Positions 17,664 through 26,314 are shown, numbered from the stretch's first letter. The stretch is DNA of 64,000 nucleotides from CAVZBW01 sp963778465 (GCA_963778465.1 CAVZUK010000003.1:2170001-2234000), one strand, 5' to 3'. Made by a program: numbers and translations. The notes: generated by a model not told the origin, from the letters alone.

Positions 17664-18946
17664 CAGGCCGTGGCCCGCTCCGCCATCTCGCCCAGGTCGA
17701 TGCCCTGCCCGCTGCGGACGAAGCGCCCCTTGTCGAAGGAGCGGACCTCCACCGAGTGGCCCGCCGCCTCCGCCCGCAGCGCCCCGACGGTGGAGGACTC
17801 CTTGGCGCGGTGGGCGAAGGGGTCGAAGGAGTACCAGCGGCACGCGTTCTCGTAGGTGATCTTGGCCAGCTCGGCGTCGGGCACGTCGGCCGCCACCGCG
17901 GCCAGTTCCTCGGCAGCCCGGGGCCAGGAGGAGTCCGAGTGCGGGTAGTCGCACTCCCAGGCAATGTTGTCGAGCCCGATCTCGTGGCGGAGGGTGATGC
18001 CAACGGGATCGGCGATGAAGCAGGTGAGGAAGTGCTCGCGGAAGACCTCGCTCGGGAGCCTCCCGCCGAAGTCCTGCCCCGTCCACAGGTGGTGCATCTC
18101 GTACGTGCGGTCCAGGCGGTCCAGGAAGTAGGGGATCCAGCCCGTGCCGCCCTCCGACAGCGCGATCCGGATGTCGGAGAAGCGCTTGATCACCCGTGAC
18201 CAGACCAGGTCGGCCGCCGCCTGGCAGATGTTCATCGGCTGCAGCGTGATCATGACGTCGACCGGCGCATTGGGTGCGGTGACCGAGAGCTGGCCGGACG
18301 AGCCGAGATGGATCGAGAGCACGACGCCCTCGTCGGTGAGCGCCCTCCAGAGCGGGTCCCAGTGCTCCTCGTGGAAGCTCGGGTACCCGAGCGCAGCCGG
18401 GTTCTCGGTGAAGGTGAGGGAGTGGACGCCCTTCGCGGCGAGCCTCCGTACCTCGGACGCGCAGAGCTCGGGGTCCCACAGGATGGGAAGGCCCATCGGG
18501 ATGAAGCGTCCCGGGTAGGCCCCGCACCACTCGTCCACGTGCCAGTCGTTGTAGGCCCGGATGACCGCCGTCGCCAGGTCCTTGTCCTCGGAGGCGGCGA
18601 ACAGTCGGGCGCTGAAGCCCGGGAACGAGGGAAAGCACATCGACCCGAGGAGTCCCCCGGCGTTCATGTCCTTGATGCGCTCGTGGATGTCGTAGCAGCC
18701 GGGCCGCATCTCGTCGAACGCCGTGGGCTCGACCCCGTACTCCTCCCGGGGGCGGCCGGCCACCGCGTTGAGGCCGACGTTCGGGATGACGGTCCCGTCG
18801 AAGACCCAGACGTCCGAGCCGTCGGGCCGGCGCTCGACCCGGGGTGCACGGTCCTTGTAGCGGGCCGGGAGATGGTGGTCGAAGACGTCGGGGGGCTCCA
18901 CCAGGTGGTCGTCGACGCTGACGAGGATGAGGTCTTGGGCCTGCAT
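17663..18946 (-). CDS. Amidohydrolase family protein (Amidohydro_2)
   Basis: 427-residue ACMSD-like metal-dependent hydrolase. Metal-site motifs are intact: SVDDHLVEPPDVF at residues 9-21 (DxHxxE), SIHLGSSGQ in the middle, IALSEGGTGWIPYFLDRLDR, and the C-terminal IAWECDYPHSDSSWP with the catalytic aspartate. The pattern is that of the amidohydrolases abundant in actinobacterial and acidimicrobial degradation clusters. GGAGG precedes the ATG. It is divergent from the TetR gene at 19072, and the space between contains a GAAC-N4-GTTC palindrome, so TetR control is likely. Confidence 0.88.
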   Translation of the reverse strand: MQAQDLILVSVDDHLVEPPDVFDHHLPARYKDRAPRVERRPDGSDVWVFDGTVIPNVGLNAVAGRPREEYGVEPTAFDEMRPGCYDIHERIKDMNAGGLLGSMCFPSFPGFSARLFAASEDKDLATAVIRAYNDWHVDEWCGAYPGRFIPMGLPILWDPELCASEVRRLAAKGVHSLTFTENPAALGYPSFHEEHWDPLWRALTDEGVVLSIHLGSSGQLSVTAPNAPVDVMITLQPMNICQAAADLVWSRVIKRFSDIRIALSEGGTGWIPYFLDRLDRTYEMHHLWTGQDFGGRLPSEVFREHFLTCFIADPVGITLRHEIGLDNIAWECDYPHSDSSWPRAAEELAAVAADVPDAELAKITYENACRWYSFDPFAHRAKESSTVGALRAEAAGHSVEVRSFDKGRFVRSGQGIDLGEMAERATA

Positions 18947-19007
18947 GGCACCTCCAAAACGGTCGCCCCGGCGGATGCGGTGGCCGCCGCGGTCGCTCGC
19001 TCGACGT

Positions 19008-19019
19008 GAACCTTAGTTC
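19008..19019. promoter_or_regulatory. GAAC-N4-GTTC palindrome, likely TetR operator (site 1)
   Basis: GAACCTTAGTTC sits between the divergent amidohydrolase and tetR genes, with a further GAAC at 19028-19031. The same GAAC-N4-GTTC arrangement recurs at 19728-19743 on the far side of tetR, so the local TetR protein is the obvious candidate. Confidence 0.5.
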
Positions 19020-19071
19020 GATTCGTTGAACGGTGATACTCAGCGGCCGTTCGAGCCGGTAGGCTGGGCAG

Positions 19072-19731
19072 ATGCCCGCCAGGGCGACCGAGCCCGAGAG
19101 TCGGCGCGCCCAGCGGCGCTCCCACCACCAGAGCCTCAGCCGGACGCAATTGCTCGACGCGGCCGAGGAGGTGTTCGGCCGCCGGGGCTTCTACGAGACG
19201 ACCCTCCGCGACGTGGCGGAGCTGGCGGAGTTCTCGGTGGGCTCCGTGTACTCGTTCTTCGAGAACAAGGAGGACCTGTACCTCCACGTCTTCCTCCGGC
19301 GGGGCGAGGAGTACCTCCCGGCCATGCGTGCCGTGGTCGAGGAGGGTGGCGATGCGCGCCAGCAGCTCCACCGCCTGGTCGACTTCGAGGTCGGGTTCTT
19401 CCGCGAACACCCTCACTTCGGCCGCCTCTACCTGCGCTCGGCCCGGGCCGGCGTGCCGCCCACCTCGGAGAGCCCGGTCGACCGCGTCCTCGTGGAGCGG
19501 GTCGACGAGGCGATGGCCATCCACTCGGAGGTCTTCGCCCGCGGCCAGCGGGAGGGTGTCCTGTGCGACGGCGACCCCGAGGTGTTGGCGCGCCTGCTGA
19601 GCGGTCTCGTCTCCGCGTTCCACTCCGTGGACGCGGCCGTCCTCGAGGGCGACTCGGCCGCCCCGGAGCGCTTCCCCCTCGCGTCGCTGCACGAGATGGT
19701 GGACCGGGCCTTTCAGCTCGACCGCCGTTGA
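19072..19731 (+). CDS. TetR family transcriptional regulator
   Basis: 219-residue repressor. The N-terminal helix-turn-helix is QLLDAAEEVFGRRGFYETTLRDVAELAEFSVGSVYSFFENKEDLYL at about residues 26-70 (quoted in parts: VFGRRGFYETTLRDVA, SVGSVYSFFENKEDL). The C-terminal ligand domain ends in LASLHEMVDRAF. It is divergent from an amidohydrolase and immediately upstream of the large beta-oxidation-like operon starting at 19841. Matching palindromes flank it on both sides, which suggests it controls itself, the amidohydrolase and the operon. The ligand may be an acyl-CoA, as for many TetR proteins beside such operons. Confidence 0.9.
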   Translation: MPARATEPESRRAQRRSHHQSLSRTQLLDAAEEVFGRRGFYETTLRDVAELAEFSVGSVYSFFENKEDLYLHVFLRRGEEYLPAMRAVVEEGGDARQQLHRLVDFEVGFFREHPHFGRLYLRSARAGVPPTSESPVDRVLVERVDEAMAIHSEVFARGQREGVLCDGDPEVLARLLSGLVSAFHSVDAAVLEGDSAAPERFPLASLHEMVDRAFQLDRR

Positions 19732-19743
19732 ACGCTGGTTCAA
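19728..19743. promoter_or_regulatory. TTGAAC-N4-GTTCAA palindrome, likely TetR operator (site 2)
   Basis: A perfect 6+6 inverted repeat (TTGAACGCTGGTTCAA) overlapping the tetR stop codon and 98 bases before the MaoC-like gene. It shares GAAC-N4-GTTC with site 1, so the operon at 19841 is probably in the same regulon. Confidence 0.55.
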
Positions 19744-19745
19744 TC

Positions 19746-19756
19746 GTATGCAAAAC
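19746..19756. promoter_or_regulatory. GTATGCAAAAC, putative GntR-type site
   Basis: Directly after TetR site 2 and upstream of the 19841 operon. GTATGCAA is identical to the site before the CoA ligase at 32843-32854 and differs in one base from GTATACAA at 13691-13703. Confidence 0.4.
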
Positions 19757-19840
19757 TGACGACTCGGCCCGCGGGCTCGGGCGGCCCGGGGGCTGCGTTC
19801 TCGGGCAACAGTCTCGGGCAGCGGGAGGGGCAGGTCGGAA

Positions 19841-21133
19841 GTGGCGGACGGAGCGATCACCGACGAAGGCCTCGCTCGACTGCGCCGGCGCGTCGGCGTC
19901 CCCGAGCCCCATCCCGTGGCGCCGCGCTTCGTACGGCCCGGCGTGGACGCCTTCCGTCAGGTGGCCGAGGCCTACGGAGATCCCAACCCGCTGTGGTGGG
20001 ACGAGGACCACGCGCAAAAGAGCGTCTGGTCCGGGCTGATCGCCCCGCCGCCGCTCGTGGGCGGGGACTCGCTCATCGGCGAGGACGAGGTGCGGGAGGT
20101 GGCGGCCGAGCACCGTGACTTGATGAAGGGCGACCCGCTGCGCGGGGTGCACGCCTTCTACGCCGCGAGCGCCCGCGAGTGGTGGGCCCCGTTGCGCCCC
20201 GGCCGGCGCACCTGGCGCCGCAACGCGCTCGTCGGCGTGCTGGACAAGCCGAGCAGCTTCGCGGAGCGTGCCGTGCACGAGTGGACCGGGCAGGTCTTCC
20301 GCGACGAGGACCGCCTCTTGTCCGCGCAGTACCGCTGCATGGTGCGCACGGAGCGGTCCAAGGCGCGGGAGAGAAAGCGGGACGACCGCATCGAGATCCG
20401 TGCGTACACCGACGAGGAGATCGCGGCCATCGAGGAGCAGTACGGGCGGGAGGGACCCCGGGGGACCGAGACCCGCTGGTGGGAGGACGTGGACGAGGGT
20501 GCCCCGGTGGGCCCCCTCGTCAAAGGCCCGCTGACGGTCACCGACATCGTGTGCTGGCACTCCGGCATGGGCATGGGCCTCTACGGCGTGCGCCCCCTCC
20601 GGCTCGCCTACGAGAACCGCCGGCGCATCCCGAGGTTCTTCCATCGCGACCCGCTCAACGTGCCCGACGTGATGCAGCGGGTCCACTGGGATCCCGAGTT
20701 CGCGCGCCGCGCCGGCAATCCCACCACCTTCGACTACGGCCGCATGCGCGAGACCTGGCTCATCCACCTCTGCACGGACTGGATGGGCGACGACGCGTGG
20801 CTGTGGAAGCTCGACTGCGAGTTCCGCAAGTTCAACTACGTGGGGGACACCCAGTGGCTGAGCGCGGTGGTGACGCGCCGGTACCTGGCCGGCGGCGACC
20901 GGCCGGCCGTCGACCTCGAGCTGCGGGCCGAGAACCAGCGGGGCGAGGTCACGACCCCCGGCCACGCCACCATCCTTCTTCCCAGCCGGGCGCACGGGCC
21001 CGTCCGGCTGCCGGCCGCCCCGGGGGGCGGCGTCGAATTGCAGGAGGCGCTCGAGGCGATCGCCGCGGACTTCGCCGAGTCGCGAGCGACCGCCGGGCCC
21101 GGCTCCGTCCCTGCCTCCCGGCCGGGCGACTGA
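19841..21133 (+). CDS. MaoC/FAS1-type hydratase-dehydratase, double hotdog
   Basis: 430 residues. The N-terminal part (FVRPGVDAFRQVAEAYGDPNPLWWDEDHA, then GLIAPPPLV) is the FAS1-like dehydratase (MaoC N-terminal) domain, with the catalytic Asp and His of the hotdog hydratase site expected in the DPNP and later region. The second half (GPLTVTDIVCWHSGMGMG) holds a second hotdog domain. Such proteins hydrate enoyl-CoA esters with bulky chains, for example sterol side chains. GTG at 19841 is the first gene of the nine-gene plus-strand operon. The stop overlaps the next ATG (TGATG). Confidence 0.82.
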   Translation: MADGAITDEGLARLRRRVGVPEPHPVAPRFVRPGVDAFRQVAEAYGDPNPLWWDEDHAQKSVWSGLIAPPPLVGGDSLIGEDEVREVAAEHRDLMKGDPLRGVHAFYAASAREWWAPLRPGRRTWRRNALVGVLDKPSSFAERAVHEWTGQVFRDEDRLLSAQYRCMVRTERSKARERKRDDRIEIRAYTDEEIAAIEEQYGREGPRGTETRWWEDVDEGAPVGPLVKGPLTVTDIVCWHSGMGMGLYGVRPLRLAYENRRRIPRFFHRDPLNVPDVMQRVHWDPEFARRAGNPTTFDYGRMRETWLIHLCTDWMGDDAWLWKLDCEFRKFNYVGDTQWLSAVVTRRYLAGGDRPAVDLELRAENQRGEVTTPGHATILLPSRAHGPVRLPAAPGGGVELQEALEAIAADFAESRATAGPGSVPASRPGD

Positions 21134-21987
21134 TGGGCGACGCGGGGACCAGCGAGGGCGGGGTCACCGAGGGCGGGGCCACCGAGTACCGGTCGGTCTC
21201 GGGGCTCCGGGTGGAGCTGGCCCGATCGGTGCTGACGCTCACCCTGGACCGGCCCGACCGGCGCAACGCCATCGACGATTCGATGATGCGGGGCCTGGTC
21301 GCCTCGCTCGAGGTGGCGGGGAGGGACGAGTCGGTGCGGGCGATCATCCTGCGCGGCGCCGGCGACCACTTCTGCGGGGGGGCGGACATCGTCGCCCGCA
21401 ACGCCCCGGGCGATTCCCGGCCCCGGCCCGGCTCCATCCAGCGCCGCCTGCCGACCCAGGCCCACCGGCTCATCCCGCTGCTGCTCACGGTCCAGGTGCC
21501 CGTCGTGTGCGAGGTGCGGGGCTGGGCCGCCGGGATCGGCTTCCAGCTGGCGCTGGCCTCGGACTTCTCGATCGTCGCCGAGGACGCCCGGCTCTGGGAG
21601 CCCTTCACGGCCCGGGGCTTCACGCCGGACAGCGGCGCCACCTGGCTGGTGCCGCGCCTCGTCGGGATGGTGCGGGCGCGCCAGCTGCTCCTCCTCGGTC
21701 GCGAGCTGTCCGGCCGGGAGGCGCAGCAGTGGGGGCTCGTGCACCGGGCGGTGCCGGAGGCCGACCTGGGCGCGGCGGTGGACGAGCTCGTCAACCGCAT
21801 GGCCGCGGGGCCGACCGTCGCCCTCGGCCTCACCAAGTGGCTGCTCGGCTCGGGGGCCGAGCTGGGTCTCGATCCTCAGCTGCGCAACGAGGCCTTCGCG
21901 CTCGAGCTGTCCTCTCGCACGGCGGACTTCCGTGAGGGCCTCCAGGCCTTCGTCGAGCGGCGGTCGCCGGAATTCGGCGGCTGCTGA
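21133..21987 (+). CDS. Enoyl-CoA hydratase/isomerase (crotonase family)
   Basis: 284-residue crotonase. LTLTLDRPDRRNAIDDSMM opens the fold, the oxyanion segment is DHFCGGADIV, and the second oxyanion loop is VRGWAAGIGFQLALASDFSIV. WEPFTARGFTPDSGATWLVPRLVG places an acidic residue (Asp) near the catalytic position. A 17-residue Gly/Thr-rich N-terminal extension (EGGVTEGGATE) precedes the fold. It overlaps both neighbours by one base (TGATG), so it is translated with the MaoC and acyl-CoA dehydrogenase genes. Confidence 0.9.
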   Translation: MGDAGTSEGGVTEGGATEYRSVSGLRVELARSVLTLTLDRPDRRNAIDDSMMRGLVASLEVAGRDESVRAIILRGAGDHFCGGADIVARNAPGDSRPRPGSIQRRLPTQAHRLIPLLLTVQVPVVCEVRGWAAGIGFQLALASDFSIVAEDARLWEPFTARGFTPDSGATWLVPRLVGMVRARQLLLLGRELSGREAQQWGLVHRAVPEADLGAAVDELVNRMAAGPTVALGLTKWLLGSGAELGLDPQLRNEAFALELSSRTADFREGLQAFVERRSPEFGGC

Positions 21988-23339
21988 TGACGCGCCTCGC
22001 CGTGGAGAGCGGGATGCCCGCCGACGAGCTGCGAGCGACGGTGCGGCGCTGGGTCGACGACCACGTCCCGCCGGACTGGCGTCGAGCCGCCGAGCGGGGT
22101 GGGGCGGCCGCCATCCGGGCCGTGCGCTCGCGAGCCGACTACGAGGCGTGGTACCCGGTCTACGGGGCCTCGGGTCTCGTGGTGCCAGCCTGGCCGCAGG
22201 AGTACGGCGGTCTCGGCCTGGCGCCGGAGGAGGCTCGGATCCTCGAAGCCGAGCTCGCCGCCTACAACCTCGGGCGGCTCAACCCCCTCGGACTCAACCT
22301 CGCCGCACCGGCGCTCTTCGCGCACGGCACCGGGGCGCAACGCCTTCGCTACCTCCCGCCGATCGTGCGCAACGAGGAGGTGTGGTGCCAGCTGTTCAGC
22401 GAGCCCGGTGCGGGCTCGGACCTGGCGTCGCTGGCGACCCGGGCGGAGCAGGAGGCCCGCACCGGGACCTGGGTCGTGACGGGTCAGAAGGTCTGGTCGA
22501 CGTGGGCGCACCTCGCCGACTTCGGCGTGCTGCTGGCCCGCACGGACCCCGACGTCCAGAAGCGCAAGGGCCTGACGTACTTCCTGATCGACCTCCGCCA
22601 GCCCGGCGTGACCGTGCGACCGTTGCGGCACGTCACCGGTGAGCACGACTTCAACGAGGTCTTCCTCGACCGGGCCGAGGTGCCCGACGCCCAGCGGGTG
22701 GGCGAGGTGAACCGGGGCTGGACCGTCGCCAACGCCACCCTGTCGGGCGAGCGCCAGATGGTCTCCGGATCGGGCTCGGGCGGCGTGGACCGGATCGGGG
22801 GGTCGGGAGCCGATCGGGTGGTTGCCCGGGCGGTGGACCGGGGGGCGGCAGGCAGGCCCGGGGGCGCCGACGATCCGGTTGTCCGGCAGGCCCTCACGGC
22901 CGTGCTGGCGGAGGAGCGGGTCCGGGGATGGACCAACCGGCGGGTCCGGGCCGGGCTCAAGGCGGGGCGCCCGCCGGGTCCCGAGAGCTCGATCGGCAAG
23001 GTGCACCAGGGCGAGCTCAACCAACGCATCCAGCTGCTGGCGGCCGACCTGCTCGGCGCGGCGGCCACCTCTTGGCCGATGGAGGGCACTGCCTCTGATG
23101 GTCCCGAGGAGGGCAGTGGCTCCGATGGCCCCGAGGCGGGCCGGGGCGCAGCCGGTCCCGCCGACTACGCGGCGAGTCTGCCGTACGAGGTCCAGGGCAT
23201 GCTGCGAAGCCGCGCCAACACCATCGAGGGCGGCACGACCGAGGTCAACAAGACGATCGTGGCCGAGCGCGTGCTCGGCCTGCCGAGGGAGCCCGACCCG
23301 TGGAGGGACGCACCCTGGCGGGAGGTCCCCCGCAGTTGA
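21987..23339 (+). CDS. Acyl-CoA dehydrogenase
   Basis: 450-residue FAD-dependent acyl-CoA dehydrogenase introducing the alpha-beta double bond. Typical segments are WPQEYGGLGLAPEEARI, QLFSEPGAGSDLASLATRA (FAD/substrate loop), TGQKVWSTWAHLADFGVLLART, and the C-terminal NTIEGGTTEVNKTIVAERVLG. Two low-complexity stretches interrupt the helical C-terminal domain: a Gly/Arg-rich loop near residues 258-290 and an acidic Gly/Ser-rich repeat near 364-386 (DGPEEGSGSDGPEAG). They are unlike other family members and look like local repeat expansions. It is coupled by TGATG to the upstream crotonase. Confidence 0.9.
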   Translation: MTRLAVESGMPADELRATVRRWVDDHVPPDWRRAAERGGAAAIRAVRSRADYEAWYPVYGASGLVVPAWPQEYGGLGLAPEEARILEAELAAYNLGRLNPLGLNLAAPALFAHGTGAQRLRYLPPIVRNEEVWCQLFSEPGAGSDLASLATRAEQEARTGTWVVTGQKVWSTWAHLADFGVLLARTDPDVQKRKGLTYFLIDLRQPGVTVRPLRHVTGEHDFNEVFLDRAEVPDAQRVGEVNRGWTVANATLSGERQMVSGSGSGGVDRIGGSGADRVVARAVDRGAAGRPGGADDPVVRQALTAVLAEERVRGWTNRRVRAGLKAGRPPGPESSIGKVHQGELNQRIQLLAADLLGAAATSWPMEGTASDGPEEGSGSDGPEAGRGAAGPADYAASLPYEVQGMLRSRANTIEGGTTEVNKTIVAERVLGLPREPDPWRDAPWREVPRS

Positions 23340-24226
23340 GCCCCGAGCCTCACGAAGCCGCCTCCGGATACCGGACCCTCGAGGTCCGGCGCGAGGGGCC
23401 GGTCGGCTGGCTCGTCTTCGACCGACCCGATGCCGGGAACGCGATGAACGCCACCATGCTCCAAGAGCTCGAGTCGGCGTGGCTCGAGCTCGACGGGGAC
23501 CCGGGGGTGGCGGTGATCGTGAACACCGGGGCCGGCCGCGCCTTCCAGACGGGTCTCGACATGGTCCAGCTGAGCCGGGAGCCGGGGGCCATGCGGGAGC
23601 AGTCGCGCCGGACCAAGCGGGCGGAGCTCCGCCTGACGGCGTGGCACAACGGCGTGGACAAGCCGGTCATCGCCGCCGTCAACGGCGTGTGCGCGGGAGG
23701 TGGCCTGCACTTCGTGGCGGACGCCGACGTGGTGATCGCGTCGTCGGAGGCGACCTTTCTCGATCCGCACGTCTCCGTCGGCCAGGTCACGGCCTACGAG
23801 GCCATCACGCTGGTGCGGAAGTCGCCGATGGAGCCCATCCTGAGGATGGCCCTCGCCGGCCGCTACGAGCGCATGACCGCAGCGCGCGCCCATCAGCTGG
23901 GCATGGTGAGCGAGGTGGTGACGCCGCCGGGGCGATTGCCCGAGCGGGCCCAGGAGCTGGCGGAGACCATCGCCCGCAACTCGCCGGCGGCCATGGCGGC
24001 GACCAAGCGCGCCCTGTGGGGGGCCCTCGAGACCGGGCTCAGCGAGGCCTGCCGGGCCGGAGGCCAGGAGCTGATCGGCATGTGGGGCCACCCCGACCAG
24101 GAGGAGGGTCCCCGGGCGTTCGCCGAGAAGCGGCCGGCCAGGTGGCGGCAGAGTTCGACGGAAGACGCGGCGCCCACAGACGGTCCGAGGAGAGCCGCGA
24201 CGGGAGGTGCAACCGGTGGCCTTTAG
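23336..24226 (+). CDS. Enoyl-CoA hydratase/isomerase, tandem paralog A
   Basis: About 296-residue crotonase. Motifs are GWLVFDRPDAGNAMNATML, NTGAGRAFQTGLDMVQL and NGVCAGGGLHFVADADVV. The TTG at 23336 overlaps the acyl-CoA dehydrogenase stop in TTGA and has GGGAGG about 10 bases before it; GTG 23300 in the same frame would add 12 residues. The C-terminal half is almost the same as the next gene (QELAETIARNSPAAMAATKR, then GMWGHPDQEEGPRAFAEKR), also at the DNA level, so the pair arose by tandem duplication. Its C-terminal tail after RARW diverges. Confidence 0.88.
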   Translation: MSPEPHEAASGYRTLEVRREGPVGWLVFDRPDAGNAMNATMLQELESAWLELDGDPGVAVIVNTGAGRAFQTGLDMVQLSREPGAMREQSRRTKRAELRLTAWHNGVDKPVIAAVNGVCAGGGLHFVADADVVIASSEATFLDPHVSVGQVTAYEAITLVRKSPMEPILRMALAGRYERMTAARAHQLGMVSEVVTPPGRLPERAQELAETIARNSPAAMAATKRALWGALETGLSEACRAGGQELIGMWGHPDQEEGPRAFAEKRPARWRQSSTEDAAPTDGPRRAATGGATGGL

Positions 24227-25037
24227 CGAGTACGAGCACTTGAAGCTCGAGCGCAGGGGTCCGGTCGGGTGGCTGCTCAACAACCGACCCGATCGTCTCA
24301 ACGCGATGAACGCCGACATGCGCGACGAGTTCGCGGTGGCCTGGCGGGAGCTCGACGCCGACCCCGAGGTCAGGGTCATCGTCCACACCGGGGAGGGCAA
24401 GGCGTTCCAGACCGGGGTCGACGTGGCCGAGATCGCCTCCGACGGCGTCGGGATGGAGCGCTACCGCCAGTCGGTCGAGGACTTCGACCTGCACTTCACG
24501 GCGTGGCACCAGCACGTCGAGAAGCCGGTGATCACTGCGGTCAACGGCATCTGCGCCGGGGGAGGGCTCCACTGGGTGGCCGACGCCGACGTGGTGATCG
24601 CCGCCTCCGACGCCCAGTTCATGGACCCCCACGTCTCCGTCGGCCAGGTCGTCGCCATCGAGGCCATCGGGCTGCTGCGCAAGATGCCGGTCGAGGCCGT
24701 CATGCGCATGGCGCTGGTCGGCCGCTACGAGAGGATGTCCGCGCAGCGGGCCCTGGAGCTCGGGATGATCAGCCAGGTGGTCGATCCGCCGGAGCGCCTC
24801 CGGGACGCGGCTCAGGAGCTGGCCGAGACCATCGCCCGCAACTCGCCGGCCGCCATGGCAGCGACCAAGCGCGCCCTGTGGGGTGCGCTCGAGACGGGTC
24901 TCACCGAGGCCTGCCAGGCCGGTGCCCGGGAACTGGTCGGCATGTGGGGCCACCCCGATCAGGAGGAGGGCCCGCGGGCCTTCGCCGAGAAGCGCCCCCC
25001 TCGGTGGCAGGCCCCCGGGAGAGCCGGTGCCCGCTGA
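24216..25037 (+). CDS. Enoyl-CoA hydratase/isomerase, tandem paralog B
   Basis: 273-residue crotonase. Motifs are GWLLNNRPDRLNAMNADMR, HTGEGKAFQTGVDVAEI and NGICAGGGLHWVADADVVIA, followed by FMDPHVSVGQVVAIEAIGL. GTG 24216 is preferred (GGGAGG eight bases upstream); GTG 24207 would add three residues. The C-terminal half is nearly identical to paralog A, while the first half is clearly more divergent, suggesting either selection for different acyl groups or gene conversion of the 3' half. It overlaps paralog A by 11 bases and the next gene by 11 bases. Confidence 0.88.
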   Translation: MAFSEYEHLKLERRGPVGWLLNNRPDRLNAMNADMRDEFAVAWRELDADPEVRVIVHTGEGKAFQTGVDVAEIASDGVGMERYRQSVEDFDLHFTAWHQHVEKPVITAVNGICAGGGLHWVADADVVIAASDAQFMDPHVSVGQVVAIEAIGLLRKMPVEAVMRMALVGRYERMSAQRALELGMISQVVDPPERLRDAAQELAETIARNSPAAMAATKRALWGALETGLTEACQAGARELVGMWGHPDQEEGPRAFAEKRPPRWQAPGRAGAR

Positions 25038-26310
25038 TCGGTCGGGCGGGCCGGCGGATCGCCGGCTGCGGCGAGCGCTCCGGGAAGCCGGCGTCCGCGC
25101 CGTCTACGGCGAGCCCGCCGAGGACCTCGCCGTCACACCGGTCGCGCCGGAGCTGGCGCCGTTGCTCGCGCTCGCCCACGAGAAGGTCTTCGGCGGCGAG
25201 GCCGCCGTCCACCGGCCGGACGGCACGCTCGTCCTCGGCGCCCGGTGGGCGCTGTCGGATCCCGGGCACCCCCTTCTCGCCGGGGCCCCTCACCTCCGGC
25301 CGGCGGCGCTCGACGAGTCGGACCTCGCGGCGCTGGCCCGCCGCTCGCCCCAGGGTTGGGGAGAGGTCCCCGAGGACGTCCTGCGCGCACTCGCCGGCCG
25401 CCGCGCCCCGGTCGTCCTGGCCGGACCCGGCGTCGTGGCGGAGGGGGCTGTCCCCGGGCTTCACGCCCTCGCTGCGGCCGCGGACCTCGGCGTCCTCAAC
25501 ACGTGGGGGGCAAAGGGTGTGTTCGACTGGCGGAGCCGGCACCACTGGGCCACGGTCGGACTGCAGGAGCGCGACCTCGACCTCGGCGGCCTCCGCGGGT
25601 CCGACGCCGTCGTCGCGGTCGGCGTCGATCCACTCGAGCTTCCGGGCGACCCCGCGGCGTACGGCCCGGTGGTCACGCTCGAGCCGTGGATGCTCGACCC
25701 CCTCTCGGAGCACTGGTCCCGTCCGGCCCGCGGCGTCGAGCTGCCACCTCTGCGGACCCGGCTCGCCGACGTGACCCAGGAGGGCTGGCGCTCGACCGGC
25801 CGGCCGATGCCGCCCTCGCAGGTGACCCGGTCCTACTCGACCCTCCTCGGGGCCCAGGCCGGGTTGGTCGCAGCCGATCCCGGGCTGTCCGGGTACTGGC
25901 TGGCCCGCACGTACCCGACCTCGAGGCTCGGTGAGGCGCTCGTGCCGGGGGAGCGCGAGGTGCCCGGCTTCTCGTTGGCGTGTGCGGTGCTCGCTCGCCG
26001 TGCCGATCCGGACCGTCCCGTCCTGGCGCTCGCCGACGCACCGCTCCGGCCCGTCCACCTCGCGCTGATGGACCTCGCCCGGAGCTGGGGCGTCCCGGTG
26101 ACGCTCGAGTGCTGGGACCCTGACGGGCCGATGCTCGGCCCCGAAGAGCACGCCGAGCGGCTGGCGAAGGCCCTGGCGGACGACCGTCCCACGAAGCTCG
26201 CCCTTGCTACCGACAGCGTGCAGCTCGGGCGGATGACGGCGGTCGCCGGCCGGATCACCGCATGGGGCCTCGGGTGCGTACCGGCTCCGGACCGCACGGT
26301 TGGAGGGTAG
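25027..26310 (+). CDS. Degenerate thiamine-diphosphate-enzyme-like protein
   Basis: 427 residues. The middle (APVVLAGPGVVAEGAVPGLH, then LGVLNTWGAKGVFDW and GSDAVVAVGVDPLEL) resembles the central Rossmann-like domain of acetolactate synthase-type ThDP enzymes. The flanking parts look like a shortened PYR domain (REAGVRAVYGEPAEDLAV) and PP domain (RPVLALADAPLRPVHLALMD), but the catalytic glutamate of the PYR domain and the GDG-x-N ThDP motif are not visible (ALADAPLR stands in its place). It is therefore probably not a normal ThDP enzyme. The GTG start has GGGAGAG just upstream. It lies between crotonase B and an SDR in the operon. The family call is tentative. Confidence 0.6.
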   Translation: MPADRSGGPADRRLRRALREAGVRAVYGEPAEDLAVTPVAPELAPLLALAHEKVFGGEAAVHRPDGTLVLGARWALSDPGHPLLAGAPHLRPAALDESDLAALARRSPQGWGEVPEDVLRALAGRRAPVVLAGPGVVAEGAVPGLHALAAAADLGVLNTWGAKGVFDWRSRHHWATVGLQERDLDLGGLRGSDAVVAVGVDPLELPGDPAAYGPVVTLEPWMLDPLSEHWSRPARGVELPPLRTRLADVTQEGWRSTGRPMPPSQVTRSYSTLLGAQAGLVAADPGLSGYWLARTYPTSRLGEALVPGEREVPGFSLACAVLARRADPDRPVLALADAPLRPVHLALMDLARSWGVPVTLECWDPDGPMLGPEEHAERLAKALADDRPTKLALATDSVQLGRMTAVAGRITAWGLGCVPAPDRTVGG

Positions 26311-26314
26311 GCCG

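Noticed and set aside
25027..26310. Functional acetolactate synthase
   Set aside because: The cofactor-binding and catalytic motifs are not present, and the length (427) is well below the usual 550.
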